A DNA stretch of 64,000 bases from DASSUW01 sp963849695 (GTDB lineage Bacteria; Actinomycetota; Thermoleophilia; Solirubrobacterales; Solirubrobacteraceae). The position numbers and the translations under genes are program-made. Positions 1 to 10,149 of the stretch are shown here, piece after piece. The stretch lies in the NCBI GenBank assembly GCA_963849695.1, contig CAWKIT010000021.1, positions 13,762 to 77,761 on the forward strand, in the 5' to 3' direction. The notes below the pieces were generated by a model. The model had not been told where the DNA came from. It was given only the letters and a program-made list of their open reading frames with translations, and ran no database searches. How positions within the stretch are numbered: position 1 is the stretch's first letter; each line of letters starts with the position of its first letter.

Positions 1-2
1 GG

Positions 3-191
3 GCCTACACCGCGCGCGGCGCCTGGACCAATCGCAGGTTCCTCGAACGGACGTTGCCCCGCGCCTTTCGGGTCGGGCGGCCGCCGGATCAAACCTGGGA
101 CGCAGCGGTACGCACGCTCGAGCGGCTCGACCCGCACGCCGTCTTCACCAGCCCGCTGCTGCGCTCGCTGCTGCGCGCCCGCAGTCGCTGA
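3..191 (+). CDS. C-terminal fragment of an unrecognised protein
   Basis: An open frame enters from the left edge and stops at TGA 189-191, giving 62 codons rich in Arg and Leu. It includes WTNRRFLERTLPRAFRVGRP and ends LLRSLLRARSR. No family motif is recognisable in this tail. The GC-rich codon use fits the neighbours, and the next 360 bases lack a convincing gene, so this is probably the genuine end of a gene that starts outside the window. Function unknown. Confidence 0.5.
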   Translation, partial: AYTARGAWTNRRFLERTLPRAFRVGRPPDQTWDAAVRTLERLDPHAVFTSPLLRSLLRARSR

Positions 192-551
192 AGCCCGCGG
201 GTGTCGGGCCCACCCGCTGGGGCCCCTGCTGCCCGTCGAGCAAGCTATGGGGGAGCGCCCGACACATCGGCGGCGGCGCGCCTCGCAAGTTTCTCGCATC
301 GGCGGCGTTACAGCCTCTACGGCTGCCCGGCATGGAGGCCGAGCGTCGTCGCTGCCAGACAAACGGCGGGGTCGCCCACGGACGAGAGGCGGCTCCGCCG
401 GACCTATTGGGATCGATCCTGCGCTCGAGCGCGGCAACCCCTCGTGCGGGGTTGACCCGCTTCCCGCGCGCCGTCGACACTCCGTTCACATCGTGCTCAA
501 TGCGCTGCGGTCGTGCGCCGCTCGCGGGCTGACGAACGAAGAGGAGATGAG
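192..551. other. Intergenic region with a distant inverted repeat
   Basis: No gene is supported here; the short open frames on both strands have no RBS or recognisable protein. A 9-base inverted repeat, GTGTCGGGC at 201-209 and GCCCGACAC at 257-265, could fold with a roughly 47-base loop just after the upstream stop codon. It could be a weak terminator or chance in GC-rich DNA. The last bases (GAAGAGGAGATGAG) carry the RBS of the cupin gene. Confidence 0.4.
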
Positions 552-956
552 ATGAGCACCAAGCCGACCAGCGGCTACTCGATCGCCCGCCGTGAGGACG
601 CGCTGGACTTCATGGCCCAGTACCCGGGCTACGGCGAACAGCGTTGGTACAGCGACGCGCTCGGGACCGAGCAGGTGTCGTTCAGCTGGCGGCGCATGCT
701 GCCCGGGACCGGCGGCCGCGGCAGCTACGGCCACCGCCATCCCGGCCAGGAGGAGGTCTACTTCGTAGTGTCGGGCACGGTCACCTTCAAGGTCGGCGAC
801 GATGTCTTCCCGGCCGGCCCGCAGACGGCGGTGCGAATGACGGGCGAGCAGTTCTACTCGGTTCACAACGACACCGACGACGAGGCCGAGCTGCTGATCT
901 TCTCGACGCGGCTCGCCGACCCGCCGGTCGACAGGCTGGACGGCTTCTGGGCGTGA
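552..956 (+). CDS. Cupin-domain protein
   Basis: A 134-aa single-domain cupin. Motif 1 is visible as GHRHPGQEEVYFVVSG (His, His, Glu as likely metal ligands) and motif 2 as EQFYSVHNDTDDEAELLIF. Small cupins bind a metal in a beta-barrel and may be isomerases, dioxygenases or sensors; nothing here fixes the reaction. The ATG at 552 is chosen because GAGGAGATGAG lies directly upstream. An earlier in-frame start at 513 has no RBS. The next gene follows after 34 bases on the same strand, so the two may be co-transcribed. Confidence 0.8.
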   Translation: MSTKPTSGYSIARREDALDFMAQYPGYGEQRWYSDALGTEQVSFSWRRMLPGTGGRGSYGHRHPGQEEVYFVVSGTVTFKVGDDVFPAGPQTAVRMTGEQFYSVHNDTDDEAELLIFSTRLADPPVDRLDGFWA

Positions 957-990
957 TCACGACCGGCGCCGAGGCCGGTAACGTCGTTCT

Positions 991-2388
991 ATGGATCCAG
1001 CGCTCCTTCGGCGCACCGCCGAGATAGCTGCCGAGTACCTGTCGTCGCTGCCCGAGCGTCCCGTACGCGCGGAGGCCTCGCTCGAGGAGCTGCGGTCGGC
1101 GCTGCGCGTCGGCCTCGACGAGGCGCCGCGGCCCGCGCTGGAGGTGATCGAGGAGCTGGTTGCGGCTGCGGATCCCGGCCTGATGGGATCGCAGAGCCCG
1201 CGGTACTTCGGCTTCGTCGTCGGTGGCGCGCTCGACTCCGCCATCGCCGCCGACTGGCTGACGTCGGTGTGGGACCAGAACGGCGGCGGCTTCCTGCTCG
1301 GCCCCTCGGCGTCGGTCGCGGAGGAGGTCGCGTGTGAGTGGCTGCTGGACCTCCTCGGCATGCCGGCCGACGCGGGGGTGGGCCTCACGACCGGTTGCCA
1401 GATGGCGCACTTCACCTGCCTCGCCGCGGCGCGCCATCGCGTGCTCGCCGACGCGGGCTGGGACGTCGAGGCCGACGGCCTGTTCGGCGCCCCGCCGATT
1501 CGCGTCCTGGTCGGCGCCAAGGCGCACACGACGGTATTCGCCGCGCTGCGGATGCTCGGGATGGGCAGCCGTCGCGTGGAGCTCGTGGCCGCCGACGATC
1601 AGGGCCGCATGCGCGCGTCCGAGCTCGCGCGGCTGCTTCCCGCCGGCGAAGGCCCGGCGATCGTGATCGCTCAGGTCGGCGAGGTCAACACCGGCGCGAT
1701 CGACGCCATGCCCGAGATCGCGCAGCTCGCGCGCGAGCACGGGGCCTGGTGCCACGTGGACGGCGCCTTCGGGCTGTGGGCGGCGGCCAGCCCGGCGCTG
1801 CGGACGCTCGTCGACGGCGTCTCGGACGCGGACTCGTGGGCCACCGACGCCCACAAGCTCCTCAGCGTCCCCTACGACAGCGGCGTCGCGATCGTCCGCG
1901 ACCGCGCTGCGCACGCCGCGGCGATGAACTCGTTCGCCGGCGTGGAGTACATCCCCGAGCCCCAGCACGACGAGCGCTACTCGGCCGAATGGGTGCCCGA
2001 GTTCTCGCGCCGGGCGCGCGGGTTCGCGGTCTATGCCGCGCTGCGCGAACTGGGCCGCCAAGGAATCGCCGAGCTGGTCGAGCGCTGCTGCCGCTGCGCG
2101 CGCCTGATGGGCGAGGAGCTGGCGCGCGATCCCCGGGTCACGCTCCTCAACGACGTGGTGCTGAACCAGGTCCTGGTCCGGTTCGCGGCCGAGGGCGAGA
2201 ACGTCACCGACGAGGTCATCGATGCCGTCCAGCGCGAAGGCACCTGCTGGATGAGCGGCACGGAATGGGAAGGGGAGCCGGCGATGCGGATCTCCGTGTG
2301 CAACTGGCGCACGACCGAGGACGACATCCGCCGCTCCGCGAGCGCGATCCTGGCCCAGGCGGGCGCCGTGGCACAGGCGCCGCGTTAG
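991..2388 (+). CDS. PLP-dependent group II amino-acid decarboxylase
   Basis: A 465-aa intact protein of the aromatic-amino-acid/glutamate decarboxylase fold type I family. The PLP lysine is Lys289 in ATDAHKLLSVPYDSG. The aspartate that contacts the pyridine nitrogen is in HVDGAFGLWAAAS, and LTTGCQMAHFTCLAAARH is the small-residue-rich segment that grips the cofactor phosphate. Family members release CO2 from amino acids such as tyrosine, DOPA, tryptophan or glutamate; substrate cannot be read from the sequence. It lies between a cupin and an FAD oxidase on the same strand. The RBS is weak and the start is chosen by alignment with the family's usual length. Confidence 0.85.
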   Translation: MDPALLRRTAEIAAEYLSSLPERPVRAEASLEELRSALRVGLDEAPRPALEVIEELVAAADPGLMGSQSPRYFGFVVGGALDSAIAADWLTSVWDQNGGGFLLGPSASVAEEVACEWLLDLLGMPADAGVGLTTGCQMAHFTCLAAARHRVLADAGWDVEADGLFGAPPIRVLVGAKAHTTVFAALRMLGMGSRRVELVAADDQGRMRASELARLLPAGEGPAIVIAQVGEVNTGAIDAMPEIAQLAREHGAWCHVDGAFGLWAAASPALRTLVDGVSDADSWATDAHKLLSVPYDSGVAIVRDRAAHAAAMNSFAGVEYIPEPQHDERYSAEWVPEFSRRARGFAVYAALRELGRQGIAELVERCCRCARLMGEELARDPRVTLLNDVVLNQVLVRFAAEGENVTDEVIDAVQREGTCWMSGTEWEGEPAMRISVCNWRTTEDDIRRSASAILAQAGAVAQAPR

Positions 2389-2418
2389 GGCGCTCGGGCG
2401 CGGGTACGAGTAGATCGC

Positions 2419-4102
2419 ATGACGGCCATGAAATGGTGGGGCTGGGGGCACGAGCACGTCGCGTTCACCCACGAGGACAAGCCCGAGCTGGCGCCGTTCA
2501 TACGCAAGTGGCTCGACGTCGACATCGAGCGCCCCCCGGCGCGACCGATGCCGTTCGAGGACGTCGAGGTCGCCGAGCCGAACCTGCCCGACGATCTGCG
2601 GGCGGAGCTCGAGGCGGCGGTGGGCGAGCGTGTCGACCGAGCCGCTGGACCGGGTGGTCCACGCGCGCGGGAAGTGCCTGCGCGATCTCGTGCGCCACCG
2701 CAGCGGCGACGTCGGCCGCGTGCCCGACGCGGTCGTGCGGCCGGGCAGCGAGCCCGAGGTCGAGGCCCTGGTCGGCGCGGCGTTGAGGTTCGACTGCGTG
2801 CTGATCCCGTTCGGCGGCGGGACGAACATCTCCGGCAGCCTCGAGCCGCCGGAGGACGACGGCCGCCCGGTGGTGTCGGTCGACATGGAGCGGATGAGCC
2901 GCGTGCTGGAGATCGACGAGGCGTCCGGTCTGGCGCGCGTGCAGGCCGGCGTGTTCGGGCCCGACCTCGAGGAGCAGCTGGGGGCACGCGGCTGGACGGC
3001 CGGCCACTTCCCCGACAGCTTCGCGCACTCGACCCTCGGCGGCTGGATCGCGACGCGCTCGTCCGGGATGCAGTCGGACAAGTACGGCGACATCGCCGAT
3101 CTCACCCGCGCCGTGCGCGTGGTGACCCCGGCCGGGGTGCTGGTCACGCGGCCCGTCCCCGCCGCCTCGACCGGGCCCGACGTCCGCCAGATGGTGCTCG
3201 GGAGCGAGGGCCGGCTGGGGATCATCACCGAGGCGACGATCCACGTGCGCCGGACCCCCGCGCAGCGCGTCATTCTCGGCTACCTGTTCCCGGATTGGCC
3301 GCGCGCGCTGAGCGCGATGCGGGAGATCGCCGCCGGCGACGCCGCGCCGTCCGTCACGCGGGTGTCAGACGCGCCCGAGACGAAGTTCTCGTTCGCCACC
3401 AAGAAGACGCCGACGGCGATGGACCGCGCGAAGTCGAAGGCGCTGATGACGTTCCTGGCGCGGCGCAAGGGCTATGACCTCGACCAGCTGTGCCTGTCGT
3501 TCATCGGCTTCGAGGGCAGCGAGCGCCACGTCAAGCGCCAGCGCCGGCTCGTCGGCAAGGTCGTCGCCCGCCACGGCGGCCTGTGCATCGGGCGCAGCCC
3601 CGGCGAGCTGTACGACCAGAAGAAGTTCGACACGCCGTACATCCGCGACTACCTGCTCGACCGCGGCGCGCTCGCCGACGTCTCGGAGACGTCCGCGCCG
3701 TGGAGCCTGTTGCCCAAGGTCTACGACGAGGTGATGGCCGCGGCGCACGGCGCCTTCGCGCGGCTCGGCGTCACCGGCTACATCATGTGCCACCTCTCGC
3801 ACAGCTACCACGCCGGCGCGTGCCTGTACTTCACGTTCGCGATCAAGCCCTCGGGCCTTCGCGAGCCGCTGGACGAGTACGACGTCGTCAAGTCGGCGAT
3901 CCAGCAGGCGTTCATCGACGCCGGCGCGACCCTGTCCCACCACCACGCGGTCGGCACCGAGCACGCCCGCTGGCTCGAGGAGGACATCTCCGCCGCCGGG
4001 GTGGCGATGGTGCGCGCGCTGCTGGAGGGCGTCGACCCCGGCGCGAACCTCAACCCCGGCAAGATCATCGCCGAACCGGCGCCCGACCGCGCGCCGCGCT
4101 GA
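2419..4102 (+). CDS. FAD-linked oxidase, alkyl-DHAP-synthase-like, with frameshift
   Basis: The first frame starts at ATG 2419 with MKWWGWGHEHVAFTHEDKP, the conserved N-terminus of AGPS-like type-4 FAD oxidases. It shifts near 2628 into the frame that continues from 2630 (STEPLDRVVHARGK). The FAD/PCMH domain shows PFGGGTNISGS and the C-terminal part contains GYIMCHLSHSYHAGACLYFTF and HHHAVG. The family includes alkyldihydroxyacetonephosphate synthase, which makes ether-lipid precursors, and D-lactate or glycolate oxidases; the MKWWGWG start favours the AGPS-like group. Because sequence on both sides of the shift matches one family, a one- or two-base sequence error is more likely than two genes. 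Confidence 0.8.
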
Positions 4103-4125
4103 GCGCCGCGGAGTACTGTCGCCCT

Positions 4126-5722
4126 GTGCCGGCGGAAGCGTCGCAGGGCGGCGAGCAGGTCCGGGCCGCGGAGCTGGTCGCGGCGTTGTGCCTGGCGACC
4201 GACCTCGGCATGGCGTTCCCGTTCGAGCACGGCCTGCACAGCACGCTGATCGCGATGCGGATCGCCGACCGCCTCGGCGTCGACCGCGAGAACCTGGCGG
4301 AGACGTACTACGCCTGCCTGCTCTCGCACTCGGGCTGCACGACCGACGCGCACGTCGCCCCGCAGGTGTTCGGCGGTTCGCTGACGACCCACCTCCATCC
4401 GCTCGTGTACGGGTCGGGGCGCGATGTCCTGACCGGCCTCCTCCGGGCGCTTCCCGACCCCGACGCCGCCGGGCTGGCGCGCGCGCGGCAGGTCGCCTAC
4501 CGGCTTCCGCGGATGGTGCGCGAGCAGCGTACGCACCTGGCCGCGGGGTGCGAGGTGGCGGGCATGCTCGCCGACGGGCTGGGGCTGTCGCCGGCGGTGC
4601 AGGGCCAACTCGCCTACCTGCTCGAGCGCTGGGACGGGCACGGGCCGCTCGGCCGCGCGAAGGGCGAGGAGATCCCGCTGCCGATGCGGATCGTCCCCCT
4701 CGCGGTCGATGCGGCCTTCCAGCGCATGCTCGGCGGCGACGAGCGCGTCGTGCGGCTCGTCCGCGAGCGCGCCGGACATGCGTTCGATCCCGAACTGGCG
4801 GACTGCCTGATCGGCGATGCCGAGCGGATCCTGGCGCTCGACGCGCATGCGTCGGTGTGGGAGGAGACGCTGGCGTGCGAGCCGGACCCGCCGGTGATGC
4901 TCGCCGGCGAAGCGCTCGATCGCGCGCTCGCCGCGATGGGCAACTTCGCCGATCTCATCTCGCCCTATCTGACCGGTCACTCCTGCGGCGTGGCGGAGCT
5001 GGCCGCGGCAGCGGCGCAGCGCTGCCGGCTCGACGACGGCGGCGTGGTCGCGCTCCGGCGCGCGGCGCTCGTCCACGACCTCGGACGGGTCGCGGTGCAC
5101 CCGCGGATCTGGGCAAAGCCGGGGCCGCTGACCGCGGACGAGCAGGAGCAGGTGCGGCTGCACCCGTACCACTCCGAGCGGGTCCTGGCGCGCTCGGAGT
5201 TCCTGGCGGCGCTCGGCCGGCTTGCCGGGGCGCACCACGAGCGGCTCGACGGCTCCGGCTATCACCGTGGCGCGGCCGGCGCGGACCTGCCGCTTCCCGC
5301 GCGGCTGCTCGCGGCCGCCGACGCGTACCACGCGATGACCGAGCCGCGCGCGCACCGCGGACCGCTCGCGCCCGAACGGGCGGCCGAGATCCTCGGCGAG
5401 ACCGCTGAGCGCCGGATCGCTCGACGCCGACGCGGTGACGGCCGTCGTAGAGGCGGCGGGCCAGACGGCGCCGCGGATCGAGCGGCCGGCGGGACTGACC
5501 GAGCGCGAGGTCGAGGTGGTCCGCCTGCTCGCGCGCGGCCTGCAGACGAAGCAGGTCGCCGGCGCGCTCGGGATCTCCGTCAAGACCGCCGATCACCACA
5601 TCCAGAACGCGTACCGCAAGCTCGGCGTCTCGAGCCGCGCCGCCGCGACGCTGGTCGCGATGGAGCACGGGCTGATGGCGTGGGGAGAACTCCCGATGGC
5701 CCGCCCGCCGGCTCGTCCCTAG
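4126..5722 (+). CDS. HD-GYP phosphodiesterase with LuxR-type HTH, frameshifted
   Basis: From GTG 4126 the protein has a long helical N-terminal region with a possible first HD-like part, then an HD-GYP domain with ALVHDLGRVAVHPRIW and HHERLDGSGYHRG. After a frameshift near 5403 it ends in a LuxR DNA-binding domain (TEREVEVVRLLARGLQTKQ, then ISVKTADHHIQNAYRKLGVS). HD-GYP proteins usually degrade cyclic di-GMP; here the output would be direct DNA binding. The GYP motif reads GSGYHRG, so activity is uncertain. The methyltransferase gene starts 34 bases downstream and may be co-transcribed. The break lies between two domains that belong together, so it may be a sequencing error. Confidence 0.78.
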
Positions 5723-5756
5723 CGTCGTCCTCGACCGCGCAGCGAAGGAGGACGAG

Positions 5757-6596
5757 ATGGCCGTCGATCAGCAGCGACAGGAGATCTACGAGATCGCCGA
5801 GGCGATCGCGCCGACCTGGGAGCGCCGCCGCGCCGAGGTCGAAGCGGTGATGACGCCGGTCCGGGATTGGATGCTGCGCGAGCTGTCCCCGCGGGCCGGC
5901 GACACGGTGCTGGAGCTGGCGGCCGGTGTGGGCGAGACCGGCTTCGACACGGCGACGGTCGTCGGCGAGCAGGGCCGCGTGATCTGCAGCGACTTCTCCC
6001 CTGCGATGCTCGACGCCGCCCGCCGCCGCGGCGCCGAACGCGGTCTCGAGAACGTCGACTACCGCGTGATCGACGCCGAGCAGATCCAGCTCGAGGCCGA
6101 TTCGGTCGACGGCGTCCTGTGCCGGCTGGGGTACATGCTGATGGTCGATCCGGCGCAGGCGCTCGCCGAGACCCGGCGCGTGCTGCGCCCCGGCGGCCGC
6201 CTCGCCCTGGCGGTCTGGGGGTCGATGGAGCAGAACCCGTTCTTCACGGTGATCGCGATCGCCCTCACCCAGCACGGACACCTGCCACCGCCCGAGCCGC
6301 CGGGCTCGCCGATCTTCAGCATGGCGAGTGCGGATCGCACCACGGCGCTCCTGGAGCGCGCGGGCTTCGCCGGCGTGCGGACCGAGGAGGTGGCGGTGCG
6401 GTTCGAGGTGCCGGACACGGACGAGTACCTGAGCCTGGTCGGTGACACCGCCGGGCCGCTCGGTCTGGCGTTGCAGGCGCTCTCGGAAACCGAACGCGAG
6501 GCGGTCAAGGCCGACGTCGAGGACTCGATTGCGCGCTTCCGGAGCGAGCGCGGTTACGAGTTCCCCGGGATCGCGCGATGCGCCGTCGGGCATTGA
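5757..6596 (+). CDS. SAM-dependent class I methyltransferase
   Basis: A 279-aa protein with the class I methyltransferase core: motif I VLELAAGVGETGF, the acidic strand end RVICSDFSPAMLDAA, and DGVLCRLGYMLMVDP followed by LRPGGRLALAVWGS. This is the UbiE/MenG-like type 11 pattern, but the substrate is not evident. The start ATG has a good RBS (AAGGAGG, about seven bases upstream). It ends seven bases before the convergent FAD oxidase gene. Confidence 0.85.
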   Translation: MAVDQQRQEIYEIAEAIAPTWERRRAEVEAVMTPVRDWMLRELSPRAGDTVLELAAGVGETGFDTATVVGEQGRVICSDFSPAMLDAARRRGAERGLENVDYRVIDAEQIQLEADSVDGVLCRLGYMLMVDPAQALAETRRVLRPGGRLALAVWGSMEQNPFFTVIAIALTQHGHLPPPEPPGSPIFSMASADRTTALLERAGFAGVRTEEVAVRFEVPDTDEYLSLVGDTAGPLGLALQALSETEREAVKADVEDSIARFRSERGYEFPGIARCAVGH

Positions 6597-6602
6597 GCCG
6601 TT

Positions 6603-7961
6603 TCATGCAGGTGCGACGTTCTGGTTCAGGTGGAAGACGTTGTCGCGGTCGTGGGCGGCCTTCAATGCTCTCAGGCGGGCGAGCTTGGTGGGCGAGTACG
6701 CGCGCGCGACGCCGGCCGCTCCCTCGTCGCTCATCGCGTTCACGTACATGCCGGTCGCGAAGGGCTCGAGCGAAGCGGCATAGCGCCGGGCGGCGGACAT
6801 CCGCTCCTGATCCTCTGCCGGGTCGGACCAGCGCGCGGCGGCGACGAACTCGAACGTCGCGTCGCGCTGGCTGAAGGCGCTGTCGGCGTCCGGCACCTCG
6901 GCGATCGCGCCGCCGTATGCCTGCAGCGAGGCTGCGGGCAGCCGCTCGCCGTGGCCGTCGGGCGTGCCGCGCAGCAGGAAGGCGTCGATCGCCTCGTCCG
7001 GCAGCGAGCGGAAGTAGTGGCCCTTCCAGTAGCGCCGCAGCGCGTGGCCCTCGAGCGTGTCGTCCATCCGCTGCAGCGCCAGGTACGGGAGCTCCTCGAC
7101 CCGCTCGGCGACCGGCCGGCCGAGCGCGCGCAGCGCCGGGAGGAGCTGCCGTTCGAGCTCGGGCTCACCGGCCCATACGAAGCCGACGCTCGCCACCGGG
7201 CGGTCGAGCCACTCGGGCGGGAGAACCGGCGACTGCGATTCGCCGACCCAGGCCGTGAAGGTGGCCGCGCGCGGCGCGATCGCGCTCAGGTCCCGCCAGC
7301 CGCGCAGCACCGGCGCCGCCGCCTCGATCCCGAAGAAGAGCTCGACGACGTGGGCCCGGGTCGAGACGGGGTGCAACCGGAACTCGAACTCGGTCACGAT
7401 GCCGAAGTTTCCGCCGCCGCCCCGTAGGCCCCAGAACAGCTCGGGGTCGCTCGCCTCGTCGAGCTCGAGCCGGTCGCCCTCCGCGGTGACCAGCTCGTAC
7501 GAGACCACGTTGTCGCATGACAGCCCGTGCTGCCGCGCGAGCCAGCCCATGCCGCCGCCGAGCGTCAGCCCGCCTACGCCGGTGTGGGACACGTTGCCCG
7601 CCGTCGTGGTCAGCCCGTGCTCCATCGCGGCGCGGTCGAGCGCGCCGAGCAGCGCCCCGCCCTGCACCCGTGCACGGCGGCGCTCCGGGTCCACGCGGAC
7701 CTCGCCCATCGGGGTCAGGTCGATCATGAGCCCGTCCTCCGGGACGCAGACGCCGAGCACGCTGTGCCCGCCGCAGCGCACGCCGATCTCGAGGTCCCGC
7801 TCGCGGCCGTACCGGATCGCTTCCGCCACCTCGTCCGCGGTCGTGCAGCGCACGATCGCCCGCGGCCGCCGGTCGACCATGGCGTTCCACACGGTCCGGG
7901 CCTCGTCGTATCCGGGGACGCCGTCCACGAGCAGCCGCCCGTCCACCTCAGCACGCATCAT
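6603..7961 (-). CDS. BBE-type FAD-linked oxidoreductase (bicovalent flavin type)
   Basis: About 452 aa starting at the paired ATGs at 7961/7958, with GGAGA upstream. It has the PCMH FAD domain and the C-terminal berberine-bridge segment ending HDRDNVFHLNQNVAPA. Both positions used for double flavin attachment are present: His in RCGGHSVLG and Cys in QHGLSCDNV. Family members oxidise alkaloids, sugars or phenols with O2; the substrate is unknown. It lies 80 bases downstream of a glutamine amidotransferase gene on the same strand. Confidence 0.85.
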   Translation of the reverse strand: MMRAEVDGRLLVDGVPGYDEARTVWNAMVDRRPRAIVRCTTADEVAEAIRYGRERDLEIGVRCGGHSVLGVCVPEDGLMIDLTPMGEVRVDPERRRARVQGGALLGALDRAAMEHGLTTTAGNVSHTGVGGLTLGGGMGWLARQHGLSCDNVVSYELVTAEGDRLELDEASDPELFWGLRGGGGNFGIVTEFEFRLHPVSTRAHVVELFFGIEAAAPVLRGWRDLSAIAPRAATFTAWVGESQSPVLPPEWLDRPVASVGFVWAGEPELERQLLPALRALGRPVAERVEELPYLALQRMDDTLEGHALRRYWKGHYFRSLPDEAIDAFLLRGTPDGHGERLPAASLQAYGGAIAEVPDADSAFSQRDATFEFVAAARWSDPAEDQERMSAARRYAASLEPFATGMYVNAMSDEGAAGVARAYSPTKLARLRALKAAHDRDNVFHLNQNVAPA

Positions 7962-8041
7962 CGTGGGGATTCTCCGAACCGTCGCGGGCCGCCTCCACCG
8001 GGGCTCCACCAGGACGGGGGTACGGCGGCCCGTACCGGCCG

Positions 8042-8870
8042 TCATCGACGAGGACTGAACGGCACTTCCTCGTCGGCGCCCGGCTGCACGATCAGCGCCG
8101 TCGAAGGCGGCACCTCCCGCCAGAGGCCCGGCAGGTCCCCGAGCGGCTCGGACACGACGGCGCGTGCCTCGTCCGAGAGATGCCTGAGCCGTTCGTCCTC
8201 CGGATACAGCCTTCGCACGTCCTCCACGTCGTTCGAGACGTACAGCGAGTTCGCCTCCTGATCGGTCGCGTAGCGCGCCGCGTACAGTCGCGTCGCCGTC
8301 GGTCACGCCCACCGTCATCTGCAACGGGCGCTCGACGCCGTGGCGGCGACCGGTCTCCTCGACGAACCCGGCCATGCGCTCCAGCGCCGCGAGCGGCTCC
8401 GCGTCGAGCCCGAACGTGAGCGCGAGGTGGAACATCAGCTCGGAGTCCGTCGTCCCTTCGATGTTCGTGAACAGGTCCGGATCGACCGCCAGCATCAGCT
8501 CGCGATGCAGTCGCTGGTATTCGTCGATGAAGCCGTTGTGGACGAACAGCCAGCGGCCATAACGGAACGGGTGGCTGTTCGTCTGCTGCACCGCCGTCCC
8601 GGTCGCGGCGCGGACGTGCGCGATGAACAGCGGCGACGTGATGTGCGCGCACAGGTCCTGCAGGTTGCGGTCGCTCCACGCCGGCGAGACGCTGCGATAG
8701 CGGCCGGGGCCGTCGGCGGTTCCGTACCAGCCGAGCCCGAATCCGTCCGCATTGGTGAGATGCGTGGTGAACCGCGCGCTGCGGCTCTGCTCGACGAGCG
8801 AGTGATCCGGGTTGAAGACGAGCTCCTCGAGCCTGATCGGGCTGCCGAAGTATCCGAGCCAGCGGCACAT
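8042..8870 (-). CDS. Class II glutamine amidotransferase, frameshifted
   Basis: Start is the ATG at 8870 so that Met is removed and Cys2 (MCRWLGYFGSP) becomes the N-terminal nucleophile; the TTG at 8876 would hide it. LFIAHVRAATG and WLFVHNGFIDEY are typical of the EgtC/YafJ group of Ntn amidotransferases. The frame is lost near 8285 (VTDGDAT) and resumes in another frame as LYVSNDVEDVRRLYPED through to RR and a stop at 8042. The C-terminal part gives the usual length of about 275 aa, so a small indel is likely. The donated ammonia's acceptor is not apparent; no ergothioneine genes are nearby. Confidence 0.75.
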
Positions 8871-8899
8871 GCGCAAAGCGGATCAAACCACGTCGTGGC

Positions 8900-10088
8900 T
8901 CAGCTGAAGGTCACCAGCGGCTCGTCGATGCGGCGGGCGCCGGCCTCGCACTCGCGGCGGGCGGCGGCGCCGGCGAGCCGCGAGCAGCCGGTGCTGCCGA
9001 ACTCGCCGTCGGTCAGCACCGCGAGCGTCTTGCCGAGCCAGCCGTAGCAGGCGGCGCGGACCGCGGCCGTGAACCGCTCGCAGCCGCCGATGAGTCGCAC
9101 GTACGTCTCGGTCGGCGCGTCCTGCAGGTTCTGGACCTTGGTGCCGCGGACGCAGTTCGCGGCGTCGGAGGGATCGCCCAGCCTCGAGCAGATCCGCAGC
9201 TGCGCGCGCGGGTCCGCCGGCCCGATCACGGACGCCGCCGTCACGCACCCCGCGCGCTGGAGGCCGGACAGGCCGTCGCACAGGTCCTCGATGTCCGCCG
9301 GCGCCTCGACCCGGAAGCCGGCCGGGCGGTTCTCCAGGAACGCGCGGTACCAGCACGGGCGCACGTACGCCTCGGGCTGCTCGGCGCACAGCTGGTAGGG
9401 GTCGGTGGTCGCGTCGCCCGCGATCGTCGCGTCGTCGGCGCCGACGACCGCGAACCAGTAGTCGTGGTAGGCGCCCTGCGCGCAGTCGGGCGCGGACCGC
9501 GCGCCGAGCGCGGTGCAGAGCTTGAGCGCCGGCACGAGCTGGTCCTCGTAGAGCCGCATGAACGCGTGGCCGAACCCGTGCACGCAGCTGTAGCGCTGGA
9601 AGCGCGTGCCGGCGCCGTCGCATGCCGATGCCGCCTCGCGCGGCTCGCTCGGGTCGATGTCCGGCGCCACGCCGGTGACGAGCCCGTGGGCGAACCCGGC
9701 CGGGCAGCCGGGGTCGTTGTCGGCCGGCAGGTAGTCCATCAGCGTGCCGAGCTCCACCCCGGCGTCGCGGGCGTAGGTCCGGCCCACCGTGTGCATGACG
9801 ACGTGGCAGTTCTCCAGCAGGAAGCCGCCTTCGCCGCGCGCCGCTTGCGTGATCCGCGCCACCGCGCGGGCGCGGGTCCTCGAGCCCGTCGACCATCGCC
9901 AGGAACTCGCGCGAGTAGCAGGACCGCGCGTCGTCGTCCGCGAACGCGCGGCAGTGCTCGACGTCGAGCGCGCGCAGCTCAGGCGCCGGCTCGCTCTGCT
10001 CGCCGCGGAGAGCGACGGCGAGCGCGACGCCGACCGCCAGCACCCCGACGGCGGCGACGCCCAGCGCGAGTGCCAGGCGCGCGTTCAC
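8900..10088 (-). CDS. Cys-rich secreted or membrane-anchored protein of unknown function
   Basis: The protein starts MNARLALALGVAAVGVLAVG, a signal peptide or single anchor, followed by an extracytoplasmic domain of about 360 aa with 18 cysteines, an even number that suits disulfides. Repeated Cys/His signatures are visible: LLENCHVVMHTVGR, YSCVHGFGHAFMRLYED, CAQGAYHDYW, VRPCWYRAFLENRP. The His residues in the first three could bind metal or haem, which is speculation. The frame shifts near 9870, after LEDPRP, into RITQAARGEGGF; both halves look like one protein. I do not recognise the family. The gene follows the M14 carboxypeptidase on the same strand with a 61-base gap. Confidence 0.65.
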
Positions 10089-10149
10089 GCCCGCAGAGTA
10101 GAACCGTCAGCCGAGCGGCCCGCCGGGGCGGGCCGCTCGTGACGGATTC

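Noticed and set aside
201..265. Inverted repeat as a riboswitch or attenuator
   Set aside because: Only 9-bp arms with a long unstructured loop; chance is likely in GC-rich DNA and no conserved riboswitch core was seen.
787..3273. Long open frame antisense to the decarboxylase and FAD oxidase genes
   Set aside because: High GC leaves the opposite strand open. The translation is Arg/Ala-rich with no domain, while the sense strand encodes well-conserved enzymes.
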